64,000 bases of DNA from Pseudocitrobacter faecalis (GCA_003315335.1 QNRL01000003.1:62001-126000); one strand, 5' to 3'. Positions 16,136 to 23,706 are shown, counted from the stretch's first letter. The notes: generated from the letters alone by a model not told the origin. Made by a program: numbers and translations.

Positions 16136-16414
16136 CTATTGATGAGTAATGTTCCCTTTAAATGCCCTGGCTGTGGTCATAACCTGACTGTACGTAGCGG
16201 CATTGAAATCAAGAGCGTAGACGATATTGAGGGTTCCACCTGCACCAATTGTGGGCGAACTGTTCATAAAGACGATATCGCTAAACAGGCCCGTGATCAT
16301 GCTGAGAAGATCGTTAGGGATATGCTCGGGAAGCACTTCAAGTAAAGCATCAACCTTATCTTTCAGAATGCTGGTATCTGCCGATACGCATGCCAGCATT
16401 TTTTTATTTTTCAC
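16136..16414 (-). CDS. Possible small phage protein, antisense to the zinc-ribbon gene
   Basis: A GTG at 16414 is preceded by AAGGAG at ideal spacing and opens a 92 aa frame starting MKNKKMLACVSADTSILK, followed by a plausible amphipathic helix (DALLEVLPEHIPNDLLSMI). From 16345 leftwards it is fully antisense to the zinc-ribbon gene on the plus strand. One of the two frames could be a shadow, but the ribosome site here is too good to dismiss. No family recognised. Confidence 0.4.
   Translation of the reverse strand: MKNKKMLACVSADTSILKDKVDALLEVLPEHIPNDLLSMITGLFSDIVFMNSSPTIGAGGTLNIVYALDFNAATYSQVMTTARAFKGNITHQ
16142..16345 (+). CDS. Small zinc-ribbon-like protein (ECs_2282-like)
   Basis: A 67 aa protein from the ATG at 16142 with AGGAG 6 nt before it. 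Two CxxC pairs (CPGCG and CTNCG) flank a conserved middle (LTVRSGIEIKSVDDIEG), followed by a helical C terminus (KDDIAKQARDHAEKIV). It resembles the short putative zinc-binding proteins of lambdoid prophages known as the ECs_2282 family; the role is unknown. It points the same way as the RexAB-like insert and against the late genes. Confidence 0.7.
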   Translation: MSNVPFKCPGCGHNLTVRSGIEIKSVDDIEGSTCTNCGRTVHKDDIAKQARDHAEKIVRDMLGKHFK

Positions 16415-16432
16415 GGTTGGCTCCTTAAACGA

Positions 16433-16460
16433 CAAAACCCCGCCATTGCTGGCAGGGTTT
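16433..16460 (-). terminator. Terminator-like hairpin
   Basis: Minus strand: AAACCCTGCCA-GCAA-TGGCGGGGTTTT, a stem with one mismatch ending in T residues. It lies between the RexA-like promoter and the small GTG frame and could stop transcripts crossing from the right. Confidence 0.5.
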
Positions 16461-16513
16461 CGATTGTTAAGCGTTGTGTCGAAGTGACCACTCTTAACAT
16501 AGTACGATAGCTT

Positions 16514-16542
16514 TTGCGTACGCGTTAGTCTTTGTTTAGAAT
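16514..16542 (+). promoter_or_regulatory. Promoter of the RexAB-like insert
   Basis: TTGCGT (16514-16519), 17 bp, TAGAAT (16537-16542): a good sigma-70 match directly ahead of the two-gene insert. The predicted transcript start near 16549 argues for translation from the ATG at 16568 rather than 16541. Confidence 0.65.
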
Positions 16543-16567
16543 GGCTAAAAAAAACTTGGGTAACATT

Positions 16568-17389
16568 ATGAACTTTTCCAATACGAAGAAAGATAACCAT
16601 ACAAAAAAATGCCAGGTGAGGGCTTTCAAGGTCAATTCTGCTTCCACTGACGTCCTTTATAATCAGATTGCGCAAAGCAAAAAATTTGTCATAGATACGA
16701 TTGTGAAGGTAAACAATGAGAAGCATATCAAGCTCAAAAATTTCAGCACAGCTAATGGCTGTCACTATCTACATTTTTCGATATTTAACCCTAAAGAACA
16801 AGTTTCGATCACACCTAAAACTTTGACGGCAAAAGATTTAGTCGAGATCGAAAACATGGATAATCTGCATGCTTTTTTGATTGTTAAAGACAATCGTATT
16901 GCTTCTTTAATGCAAATATCTACTAACTGGTGTGAGGTGAAAATCGCCAAACTTTTAGAAGTATTTGGAATCAAAGTTACTCCATCTGCAATTCTGAAAA
17001 AAGATGTTATCGCACGGATAAAAAGTGATGGCTTTAAAGCGCTCCATGTGAATATCGATGTAGATGAGTCAGACTTTGTTAAAACACCTAATTTTTTCAG
17101 CTCAATAATTCAAAACGAACCTGCAATTAAAGCAAAAGGCATCACTGGTCATTTAACAATTGATGCAAAAGGAAACTCAGAATTAGCAAAATCCATTGAG
17201 GGAAATACTGGAACCTGGATTAACGACCTTGATAGTGATTTTTACTTGGAAACTAAGAAAGGTGAGAAAATAATGGGGGACGATCTTAAGGTAGTTAAGA
17301 CATACTATACTGTCCCATATGGTTCAAAATCCATTAATGCTAAATATGCAAAAGAAATCCTAGAGGATTTTGTAGCAACTGAGCTATAA
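16568..17389 (+). CDS. RexA-like cytosolic protein of a two-gene prophage insert
   Basis: A soluble protein, 273 aa from the ATG at 16568 (282 aa if 16541 is used). No enzyme motif is visible. Size, gene order before a four-helix membrane protein, and one stretch recall lambda RexA: NGCHYLHFSIFNPKEQVSIT, a linker, then NLHAFLIVKDNRIASLMQIS, laid out like a strand-rich half in RexA with a similar FLxVxxxxIG pattern. This is inference from pattern, not a search. The gene is visibly AT-rich, has its own promoter and opposes the late strand, all hallmarks of a lysogen-expressed moron. It may equally belong to an uncharacterised DUF family or resemble KwaB. Confidence 0.6.
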   Translation: MNFSNTKKDNHTKKCQVRAFKVNSASTDVLYNQIAQSKKFVIDTIVKVNNEKHIKLKNFSTANGCHYLHFSIFNPKEQVSITPKTLTAKDLVEIENMDNLHAFLIVKDNRIASLMQISTNWCEVKIAKLLEVFGIKVTPSAILKKDVIARIKSDGFKALHVNIDVDESDFVKTPNFFSSIIQNEPAIKAKGITGHLTIDAKGNSELAKSIEGNTGTWINDLDSDFYLETKKGEKIMGDDLKVVKTYYTVPYGSKSINAKYAKEILEDFVATEL

Positions 17390-17411
17390 TGAGCTTTTAA
17401 AGGAGGTTAAA

Positions 17412-17894
17412 ATGACTACGAACATCAACTACACAGGTGTTGTTGTAACATCGCTAAATATTTTAGCCTCTGCTTTTTTTTCCTTTTTCTTAACTCATAG
17501 CTTAACAAATAATTCTGATGCACTTAATTTAGTTGCAAATGTTTTTTCCATACTCTCTGGTTTTCTATTACTTGTTATAACCATGTCTGGTGAAAATTCT
17601 TCTATCCTAACAAATCTGAGTGCTTTGGATATTGCCAATCAAGAAAAAAGATTTACTATGCGTTTTAATAAGTATTACGCTTTATTTTTACTGTACATTT
17701 TAACTTTGGCTTTGATATTTATCTACTATTTACTTTCTAAAGAGAAACCACCCATAAGTGAGGTTAAATCCATTATTATTAAAGCAATTGGGTATTGCAT
17801 ATCCTTTTTAACTTGTTTCTCATTCATACAATCAACATTTATCCCCCTTAAAATAAAAGAATTATTTAAAGAAAAAAGAGCCTTAAATAAATAA
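17412..17894 (+). CDS. RexB-like four-helix membrane protein
   Basis: A 160 aa protein with strong SD (AAAGGAGG) 22 nt after the RexA-like gene. Four clear membrane segments: about residues 7-28, 36-58, 88-109 and 120-145, joined by a charged cytosolic loop (IANQEKRFTMRFNKY) and ending in a Lys-rich tail. Lambda RexB is 144 aa with four helices and forms a depolarising channel triggered by RexA; KwaA of Kiwa has a similar layout. I infer a membrane effector or sensor working with the upstream protein. Base composition is strongly AT-rich compared with adjacent phage genes. Confidence 0.65.
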   Translation: MTTNINYTGVVVTSLNILASAFFSFFLTHSLTNNSDALNLVANVFSILSGFLLLVITMSGENSSILTNLSALDIANQEKRFTMRFNKYYALFLLYILTLALIFIYYLLSKEKPPISEVKSIIIKAIGYCISFLTCFSFIQSTFIPLKIKELFKEKRALNK

Positions 17895-17917
17895 AGCCGC
17901 ATACGCGGCTTTATTTT
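17893..17917. terminator. Bidirectional terminator between insert and Q
   Basis: AAAGCCGC-ATAC-GCGGCTTT with T/A-rich flanks on both sides. It can end the plus-strand insert transcript and the minus-strand Q transcript, insulating the insert. Confidence 0.8.
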
Positions 17918-18278
17918 ACATAATCATATGCCAGCATCCTTCAATAAATCCAAGAGCTGCCTGTAACTCCTTCCTGATTGTCCCATCCGAACACTTTCTT
18001 TTCTTCGCAATCGCTCGCAGAGAAATACCGATGACAAAATGAGCAACAATCAACTCATATTCTTCCGGTTTATATTTTTTCAAACGGGCCACGCATCCAT
18101 CAATCATAATCCCTTCATCATCATCACATTGAAGTCGTGATTTCTTACCATGTGGTAAAAGCCCTTTGAACCCCGCCGCAATTGGCTGCCAGTCTACGCC
18201 GTTACCGTCAGCAGCAGCCCAAGCTCCCCAACGATCCATCACATCATACATATCACGTATTTGTTGTTCCTGCTTCAT
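17916..18278 (-). CDS. Late antiterminator Q (phage 82/21-like type)
   Basis: A 120 aa protein of the short antitermination-Q family: RDMYDVMDRWGAWAAADGNGVDW at the N terminus and a C-terminal helix-turn-helix (VIGISLRAIAKKRKCSDGTIRKEL). Q loads onto RNA polymerase at the late promoter so that it ignores terminators in the lysis and morphogenesis genes; several such hairpins are present downstream (16036, 8682, 4764). It overlaps the primase gene by 4 nt and is the last early gene. Confidence 0.87.
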   Translation of the reverse strand: MKQEQQIRDMYDVMDRWGAWAAADGNGVDWQPIAAGFKGLLPHGKKSRLQCDDDEGIMIDGCVARLKKYKPEEYELIVAHFVIGISLRAIAKKRKCSDGTIRKELQAALGFIEGCWHMIM

Positions 18279-19240
18279 GCTGCCACCTTTTTATAAAATG
18301 GGATCTCACGAACCTGATCGCCGTTCATGAGCATGTCGTTGAAGTCGCCGTTATCCGGGTAATAGATACTGATTTTTTCCAGGTCATTTTTGGCGAGCAG
18401 ATTAGCGTGCGCACACTCCAGCGCCGCGGCTAACCCAGTTGCGCTGTTGACGTCTCGATCGGCAAAAATGATGAGCCTTTTCACGCCTGCCGGGACCCGG
18501 AATTTCTTCATAAAATTGGCGGTCATAGTTGCCCAAGTATTCACCTTATAAATTTGATGTGCAGACAAGGCAGTTTCGATTCCTTCTGCGATACCAAGTG
18601 TGCTGGCGACCGGGAACATACGGATAGCGACCGAACGAGCGTGATCAAGATAATTATCTTCCTGCAGCGATTTCTGCCGCTTGGCGCTGGCCCCGATGTC
18701 AGCCTTCTTTGCACCATCCAATAACGTCTGATGGAGGTAACACAGCTCCCCTTTATCGTCTGTTGCCAGTGAATAAATAGACTGGTACACCCGCCCGTTA
18801 TGCCGTTGCTTGGGGTTGAGTCGCACGGCCTCAGCTGGAAGCTGATAAATACCCCGTGAATTCAGGTATTCAGCGCCGGATGTACCGCGCAGAGGAGACA
18901 TTTTTGCAAAGTTGTTGAGTACCTTTCTCCGCAGCTTGGAAGCGTCGCTAGCCTCGGGAACTTTGTCACGTCTGAACGTATTGCCGATCAGTGCATCGAT
19001 TTCGCGGCAAACCTCGTTGAATGGTTTGCCCTGGGTTTCGGTAACCAGCTTAAGCCCGTCACCGCTGCCGCAGGTGCAGATCCATGTTCCCGCGCCGTCG
19101 CGATTATCGATGCGGAACTTTCCAATCGAATCACACAGCGGGCACTTCCCCTTAAAGTGATTTTTACCGGTGATCGGCGGCAGGCCGTAATGCTCAAAAA
19201 TCATGGCCCAATGGCCTTTTGCTGCTTCTACCGTTTTCAT
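18275..19240 (-). CDS. Phage primase with zinc ribbon and Toprim domain
   Basis: A 321 aa DNA primase-type protein. The N terminus carries a P4-like zinc-binding ribbon (KCPLCDSIGKFRI...WICTCGSGDG), and a C-terminal Toprim domain is marked by LGIAEGIETALSA (catalytic Glu) and LIIFADRDVNSATG (Asp-x-Asp) with NDMLMNG at the end. It would lay down primers or act as helicase loader with the adjoining helicase. It overlaps helicase and Q genes by 4 nt on each side. Confidence 0.87.
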   Translation of the reverse strand: MKTVEAAKGHWAMIFEHYGLPPITGKNHFKGKCPLCDSIGKFRIDNRDGAGTWICTCGSGDGLKLVTETQGKPFNEVCREIDALIGNTFRRDKVPEASDASKLRRKVLNNFAKMSPLRGTSGAEYLNSRGIYQLPAEAVRLNPKQRHNGRVYQSIYSLATDDKGELCYLHQTLLDGAKKADIGASAKRQKSLQEDNYLDHARSVAIRMFPVASTLGIAEGIETALSAHQIYKVNTWATMTANFMKKFRVPAGVKRLIIFADRDVNSATGLAAALECAHANLLAKNDLEKISIYYPDNGDFNDMLMNGDQVREIPFYKKVAA

Positions 19241-20856
19241 GCTCGTTTTCCTAACTGCTGTCTGATGTCGCTGACGTGTTTAAGCGCCTGTTGAACTCTT
19301 GCCGGGTTCGGCTGCTCTTCTGCCTGCTTTTGCAGGCGCTGTTCTTTCTCGCGTTGCTTGGCGAAGGAGATCTGTTTGTGCTTAATGAAGTTTGAAACTG
19401 TCGGCGTGATGTCCATCGGGTAATCGCTCAGGCCGTTCGGCCATACGCCAAAACGTTCGCGGAAGGTGTGAGAACACCAGGCATCGCTGACAGGCTTTTT
19501 CCCGAGCGATACGCGCTGGCGCTGATAGAATTTAATCTGACTCCACCAGGCTTGTTTCTCTGCTTTCGTCGGCTGGCGCTGCTCGCCCCCCAGTTTTTTG
19601 AGTTTTCGCCCGGTGTCGGTATCAATGTCCTCACCGGCCAGCGGCTTGTGACCACATTTAGGGCAGACATAGACGCCAGCAGGCTTCATGAAGTGGCATT
19701 GCGAGCATTCGTGAGGCAGCTTTTCTGCTCGTTCCTCAGCTGCGCGGCGCGCGCCCTCCTCCATCCCGTCTGATTTACCCGGAAGATCGTCATACTCAAT
19801 AGAATCTGGATAACCCAGGCGGTGAACTGTTCCACTGTGATCAAAGATGAGACAGGACTCTTTACCCGGCGCGGTGCGCAGGCCTCGGCCCAGCGCCTGC
19901 AGCCAGCGAATTTCGCTCTTTGTTGGCCTGGCGTAGATGATGCAGCGAACGTCACTATCGAAACCGGCAACCAGAACGCCAACGCTAACGATGATTTTCG
20001 TTGCGCCAGTTTCGAAGCGGTGAATGATAGTTTGGCGTTCTTCGGCAGGTGTATCGGCGGTCATAACCTCCGCGTTCACGCCAGCCTGGTTAAACTGGAT
20101 AGTCAGATAATTAGCGTGGTCTACGTTGACGCAGAACGCGATTGTCGGGAGGTCTCGCCCGTTCTCCAGCCAGTTTTGGACGATATCGCCCACCAGCGTT
20201 GAACCGCACATAATCTCCGCTAATTGCGCCTCGTTGTAGTCGGTGCCGAACTGCAGGGATGGTGAGGTTTTAACCCCTTTCAGATCCGGCTTTGTGGGCG
20301 CGTAAAATTCGTATTTGCTCAGGTCTCCGCGCTGGATCAGTTCGCCGATGGTGGTTGGTTTAATCAGTCGGTCATAGTATTTACCCAGGAACGGGGAAAA
20401 CGGTGTCCCTGACAGGCCGATCACTTTCACGCCTTTTTCGCGCAGGCGTTCTATATCCTGCAGGATGCGTTTTTTTCGCAGGTGCGCTTCGTCGATAATC
20501 AGCAGATCGATATTGTCAGGGAACACACGACGAATAAGCGTATCGGCGCTGGCAATTTGGATTTTGAGGGAAGGATCGTAGTTTGGGTGATTCGCCCAGA
20601 CATAGCCAATTTCATCACCCGGCAACCCGTACTCCACGAAGCGATTAGCCGTCTGACCAATCAGGATGGTGTACGGTGCACAAAACAGAACGCGCATACC
20701 GCGGCTGACAAACCCGGCAACGATGAATGCGGCCAGACCTGTTTTACCGCTACCGGTTGGCGAGTACACCATGAAGGTGTCGTTTTCCTTCCAGTCACGG
20801 CGCAACATGTTTAGCGCTCGTTCCTGTGCAAAATTCGGCGTGATCGTCAGCTCCAT
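19237..20856 (-). CDS. Superfamily 2 DEAH-box helicase (phage replication)
   Basis: A 539 aa SF2 helicase. Motif I is SPTGSGKTG (near residue 32-40), motif II LLIIDEAHLRKKR, motif III GLSGTPFSP, and motif VI LQALGRGLRTAPGK. After the helicase core a zinc-finger-like set of cysteines (HECSQCHFM...YVCPKCGHK) precedes a basic helical tail. Such proteins pair with Toprim primases in lambdoid phages that lack O/P-type genes. Its start codon lies within a 19-codon leader frame, suggesting coupled translation. Confidence 0.93.
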   Translation of the reverse strand: MELTITPNFAQERALNMLRRDWKENDTFMVYSPTGSGKTGLAAFIVAGFVSRGMRVLFCAPYTILIGQTANRFVEYGLPGDEIGYVWANHPNYDPSLKIQIASADTLIRRVFPDNIDLLIIDEAHLRKKRILQDIERLREKGVKVIGLSGTPFSPFLGKYYDRLIKPTTIGELIQRGDLSKYEFYAPTKPDLKGVKTSPSLQFGTDYNEAQLAEIMCGSTLVGDIVQNWLENGRDLPTIAFCVNVDHANYLTIQFNQAGVNAEVMTADTPAEERQTIIHRFETGATKIIVSVGVLVAGFDSDVRCIIYARPTKSEIRWLQALGRGLRTAPGKESCLIFDHSGTVHRLGYPDSIEYDDLPGKSDGMEEGARRAAEERAEKLPHECSQCHFMKPAGVYVCPKCGHKPLAGEDIDTDTGRKLKKLGGEQRQPTKAEKQAWWSQIKFYQRQRVSLGKKPVSDAWCSHTFRERFGVWPNGLSDYPMDITPTVSNFIKHKQISFAKQREKEQRLQKQAEEQPNPARVQQALKHVSDIRQQLGKRA

Positions 20857-20906
20857 TGTGCTGCTCCCGTGCTGATGAGATAATAATCTTGTGATGTGGT
20901 TTTCAT
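20847..20906 (-). CDS. Putative 19-codon leader peptide of the helicase gene
   Basis: ATG at 20906 follows GAGGGGGA at good spacing and encodes MKTTSQDYYLISTGAAQWS; its TGA overlaps the helicase start region (ATGGAGCTGA). The helicase ATG itself has only a weak site (GGGAGCAGCAC upstream). This geometry suggests translational coupling. Expression is unproven. Confidence 0.4.
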   Translation of the reverse strand: MKTTSQDYYLISTGAAQWS

Positions 20907-21284
20907 GGATTCCCCCTCACTTGGCTGGTGGCCTCCCCAAAGGCTGCCAGCCTCCCTTCTGATTCAGCTCCCCCTGAAAAATCACTCTTCCAGGAAGAAC
21001 CCTTTTCTTTTCACAGCGCATGAGCGCTTTGTACTATCTTGCTGATACAGGCGTTTTTTGTATTTCGCGTCATAGACAGAGATCTACTTAACCTATGGAT
21101 CTCTCCTGTTGGAAAAGACCCTATTCCTCCCCCTACACCCAATCCCCCCTTACCCCCCTTTCCCTCTTCCCCACCGAAATGTACTACCTACCTAGTACAT
21201 GCGGAGAGTTGAGTTAATGGGTTGCCAACCTGAACAGGCGCCTTTAAGCCTGCTTGTGTCCGGGTACCTTTAAACCCGCAACAA
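20907..21284. other. Non-coding leader of the early operon with G-rich tract and hairpins
   Basis: No convincing gene. It holds a polypyrimidine run at 21121-21174 (six runs of three to six G on the transcribed minus strand RNA), an exact inverted repeat ATGTACTA-N6-TAGTACAT at 21179-21200, and two related small hairpins around CCTTTAA at about 21237-21282. It may contain the replication origin or leader-RNA control elements; neither can be confirmed here. Confidence 0.5.
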
Positions 21285-21578
21285 TCAGGAACGCGTTGAC
21301 GTTCCGGCCAGGGGAGGTTCGGCGGTATACCCCTGTAAAGCCCTGCCGTGATTTCTCACAAACAGGCGAAGCCGCATATTTGCTTCATGCCTTGCCCGGT
21401 TCTCCTTGCGGTATGAAACGGGCTCGGCTTCGAACGATTCCTGATACACAGCTGCATAACGCTGAATGGCTTTTTGTCGTGCTGCTGGCGCCAGGCTCAG
21501 TAATTGCTGCTTGATCCATTCGGAATCGGCTTGGCTATATGACGAAGGTAATAAATTCAGAGCTTCAACCTGGTGCAT
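21285..21578 (-). CDS. Hypothetical early protein after cro (97 aa)
   Basis: A small basic protein beginning MHQVEALNLLPSSYSQADSE, with a conserved-looking helical part (WIKQQLLSLAPAARQKAIQRYAAVY) and Arg-rich C terminus. Proteins with this opening occur at this position (after cro, before replication genes) in several lambdoid prophages; function unknown. A DNA-binding or replication-accessory role is a guess from charge and position only. Confidence 0.7.
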   Translation of the reverse strand: MHQVEALNLLPSSYSQADSEWIKQQLLSLAPAARQKAIQRYAAVYQESFEAEPVSYRKENRARHEANMRLRLFVRNHGRALQGYTAEPPLAGTSTRS

Positions 21579-21598
21579 TAACCACCTTCAAAAAGTGA

Positions 21599-21868
21599 TT
21601 ACATATCCACTCGTTTTTTGTGAGAGGTATCAATACCGTGTCTTAGGTTCGACGGAATTCCATCTTCAGGAGATGGATACAACTCAGGACGAACATCGTG
21701 CGGTACGATTTTCCAACCGGTCATTTCACAAATCGGTAATACATACCGTGGTGGAATCACTGATTTAGAGAACCATTGATTGACAGCCTGCGGCGAAATA
21801 CCCAGCGTTTTCGCAATGGCTCTCTGAGATACAGCGCTTCGCAGTCGGGAACGAACTTTCTCATCCAT
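21599..21868 (-). CDS. Cro-like transcriptional repressor (YdaS/Cro type HTH)
   Basis: An 89 aa protein with an N-terminal helix-turn-helix: SQRAIAKTLGISPQAVNQWF, followed by the SVIPPRYVLPICEMTGW segment typical of YdaS/Cro proteins. It is divergent from the CI-type repressor across a 148-bp operator region, so it should be the Cro that opens lytic growth. The C-terminal 25 residues are hydrophilic. Confidence 0.85.
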   Translation of the reverse strand: MDEKVRSRLRSAVSQRAIAKTLGISPQAVNQWFSKSVIPPRYVLPICEMTGWKIVPHDVRPELYPSPEDGIPSNLRHGIDTSHKKRVDM

Positions 21869-22016
21869 ACAACACCATCAAGCTATAATTGATTTGCGAT
21901 GAATAATATCAAGTTTAAATTAACATGCAAGATAGAATTTACTCATGTACACTTAAAATCAAGGTAAGCTTTACATTCAAGTGTTTGATGTCGTGGCGAC
22001 TGCATCAGGAGGGGTA
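21869..22016. promoter_or_regulatory. cro/cI divergent operator-promoter region
   Basis: AT-rich 148 bp between divergent repressor genes. It contains degenerate copies of the 15-bp palindrome seen exactly at 22762 and 22809: TCAAGCTATAATTGA (21878-21892) and TCAAGTTTAAATTAA (21909-21923), plus TCAAG half-sites at 21959 and 21977. The site at 21878 lies next to the cro start. This is the expected OR with early rightward (leftward here) and maintenance promoters. Confidence 0.7.
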
Positions 22017-22694
22017 ATGAAAACCGCGGAAAGGATTAATGAACTTTTAAGGCTTAAAGGATGGAGTCAGGCTGAACTGGCACGACAGCTAGGCGTGACA
22101 GCCCAATCAGTTCAATACTGGACAACGGGTGAGACTTCACCAAGAGGGAAGAGACTTGCCAGGCTATCTGAAATTAGTGGCCTGCCCCAGTCCTGGTTCC
22201 TTGGTGAGACTGAGAGCCCGAAATTTCCAAGTACGCACAGGAACGACACCCATACCGATAGCGTTAGGTTTAGTGTGCTCGATGTTGAGTTCAGTTGCGG
22301 TGACGGCACAAGCGTAAAGGGAGATTTCATCGATGTAGTGAGATCTATCGAGCTTGATCCTGAGTATGCTCGCCAACTGGTTGGTAACAGGCCTTTTAAA
22401 AATATTGAGATAGGTAACGCCAGAGGTGACAGCATGACACCAACAATTTCACCTGGAGATTTACTTTTCCTTGATAAATCTGTTACTTATTTCGATGGCG
22501 ATGGCATTTATGCATTCTGCTTCGATGGCGAATGCTATGTTAAGCGTCTTCAAAAAATGGGATCCAAAATGGTGGTCCTATCAGATAATTCAAACTATCA
22601 ATCTTGGAGTATTGAGAAAGAAGCATTCAACATGCTTTATATACAATCAAAGGTAATATCTTCAGTTCCTTTCAACATCAATAGATTTGGTTAA
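22017..22694 (+). CDS. CI-type prophage repressor (HTH plus S24 peptidase)
   Basis: Start at the ATG at 22017 after AGGAGGGG, giving 225 aa. The N-terminal HTH is WSQAELARQLGVTAQSVQYW; the C-terminal LexA-like peptidase has nucleophile Ser139 in GDSMTPT and Lys176 in YVKRL. A Cys94-Gly95 pair in the linker (FSCGDG) is the probable self-cleavage site. This predicts a RecA-triggered, SOS-inducible repressor. Strict palindromes TCAAGTTTAACTTGA downstream are its likely operators. Confidence 0.92.
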   Translation: MKTAERINELLRLKGWSQAELARQLGVTAQSVQYWTTGETSPRGKRLARLSEISGLPQSWFLGETESPKFPSTHRNDTHTDSVRFSVLDVEFSCGDGTSVKGDFIDVVRSIELDPEYARQLVGNRPFKNIEIGNARGDSMTPTISPGDLLFLDKSVTYFDGDGIYAFCFDGECYVKRLQKMGSKMVVLSDNSNYQSWSIEKEAFNMLYIQSKVISSVPFNINRFG

Positions 22695-22761
22695 CCAACT
22701 GAAATATAACGGGCTTATGCCCGTTTTCTTTTACTCTCCCACCTCAACCAAACAAAAACAA

Positions 22762-22823
22762 TCAAGTTTAACTTGACGAAACCCAATCCTCGCCATATCC
22801 TCTAACCATCAAGTTTAACTTGA
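22762..22823. promoter_or_regulatory. OL-type operators upstream of the plus-strand early operon
   Basis: Two identical perfect palindromes TCAAGTT-T-AACTTGA at 22762-22776 and 22809-22823, 47 bp apart, between cI and the first plus-strand early gene. They match the degenerate sites in the cro/cI gap, so CI probably silences the xis/int operon from here. Confidence 0.75.
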
Positions 22824-22863
22824 TTGATAAATAAGTATTCAATCATGTCTAGAGGGTAAGAAT

Positions 22864-23256
22864 ATGCATTCTAAAACTACCACAGAAATTATTTCAATGG
22901 CGCAGGCAGTGCTGGTCTCTTTAATCGAATCACATAAGGTTATCGAACCATTTGAAATCGAAGATAATCTTGTTGCTATCAACTCTTTGCTGATCGATGC
23001 CTCAATTTCATCCACTCAAAGCTCAGTAACAAATAAATGTAGTAATGAACCTTTATCCGCAATAGCTATGCTTGAAGATATCTCGGCTGAATTTGCTGAG
23101 AACACATCACTTCTAGAGTTTATCTTTCGCAACTCTCCTGGTGCTGGAGAAACAGATAACCATCTTTCCTGCTTGATTCGATCAATGCAGAAAACATGCG
23201 ATAAAGCATACGAGTATATCAACCAATATGACTTCGGGAGCGAGGCTAATCAATGA
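22864..23256 (+). CDS. Hypothetical early protein, paralog A (130 aa)
   Basis: First gene after the OL-type operators. A soluble acidic helical protein: TEIISMAQAVLVSLIESHK, then FEIEDNLVAINSLLIDASI. The same pattern (A-x-x-L-L-x-x-L-I ... I-E-x-N-L-x-x-I-x-x-L-L-x-D-A) recurs in the next gene, so the two are diverged tandem duplicates. No known family recognised. Placement in the early left operon suggests a host-takeover or accessory role. Stop overlaps the next start by 4 nt. Confidence 0.6.
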   Translation: MHSKTTTEIISMAQAVLVSLIESHKVIEPFEIEDNLVAINSLLIDASISSTQSSVTNKCSNEPLSAIAMLEDISAEFAENTSLLEFIFRNSPGAGETDNHLSCLIRSMQKTCDKAYEYINQYDFGSEANQ

Positions 23257-23636
23257 ACACGAAAAATTCTATGGTGATAATCGAGCGAGCTAAATCACTA
23301 TTAACAACATTAATTGCAGCTCGTGAAGAGCTTGATGAATGCACCATTGAAAGCAACTTATTCATGATTCAGAAGTTACTGGACGATGCAAATCATACGC
23401 TTCTTACCAGGGATCACGACAGCATTGCACACGATAAGTTGGGTGATTTAATAGACGATGTTTTTGATGTTGTGATTGCAGCAAAAAAAATGGAAGAGCT
23501 AAGCCATATGTATACTGAATTCTATTTCACCGATAAAGATAGCGACAACCCTAAGTGTTATATGGCAGATGCCATTCACGACTACGCACAAAAAGTTTGC
23601 AAGAAGCTAAAAAAAATCGAATCTAAATTAAGTTAA
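23253..23636 (+). CDS. Hypothetical early protein, paralog B (127 aa)
   Basis: Acidic, helical protein: MVIIERAKSLLTTLIAAREE then CTIESNLFMIQKLLDDANH, matching the N-terminal pattern of the preceding gene. The C-terminal halves also share a helix ending in a lysine-rich tail (HDYAQKVCKKLKKIESKLS here; SMQKTCDKAYEYINQYDF there). No function known. Coupled to paralog A by a 4-nt overlap. Confidence 0.6.
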   Translation: MNTKNSMVIIERAKSLLTTLIAAREELDECTIESNLFMIQKLLDDANHTLLTRDHDSIAHDKLGDLIDDVFDVVIAAKKMEELSHMYTEFYFTDKDSDNPKCYMADAIHDYAQKVCKKLKKIESKLS

Positions 23637-23706
23637 TTACGTATTAATTTAAAACACAGCTTAATCGCTGGGTATGTCCACAACCAAATTTCACACAGGC
23701 GAGACG

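Noticed and set aside
16568-17894. Direct assignment of the two-gene insert to Kiwa (KwaAB)
   Set aside because: The layout fits, but the order is reversed and I cannot see DUF4868 features with certainty; kept as RexAB-like/unknown.
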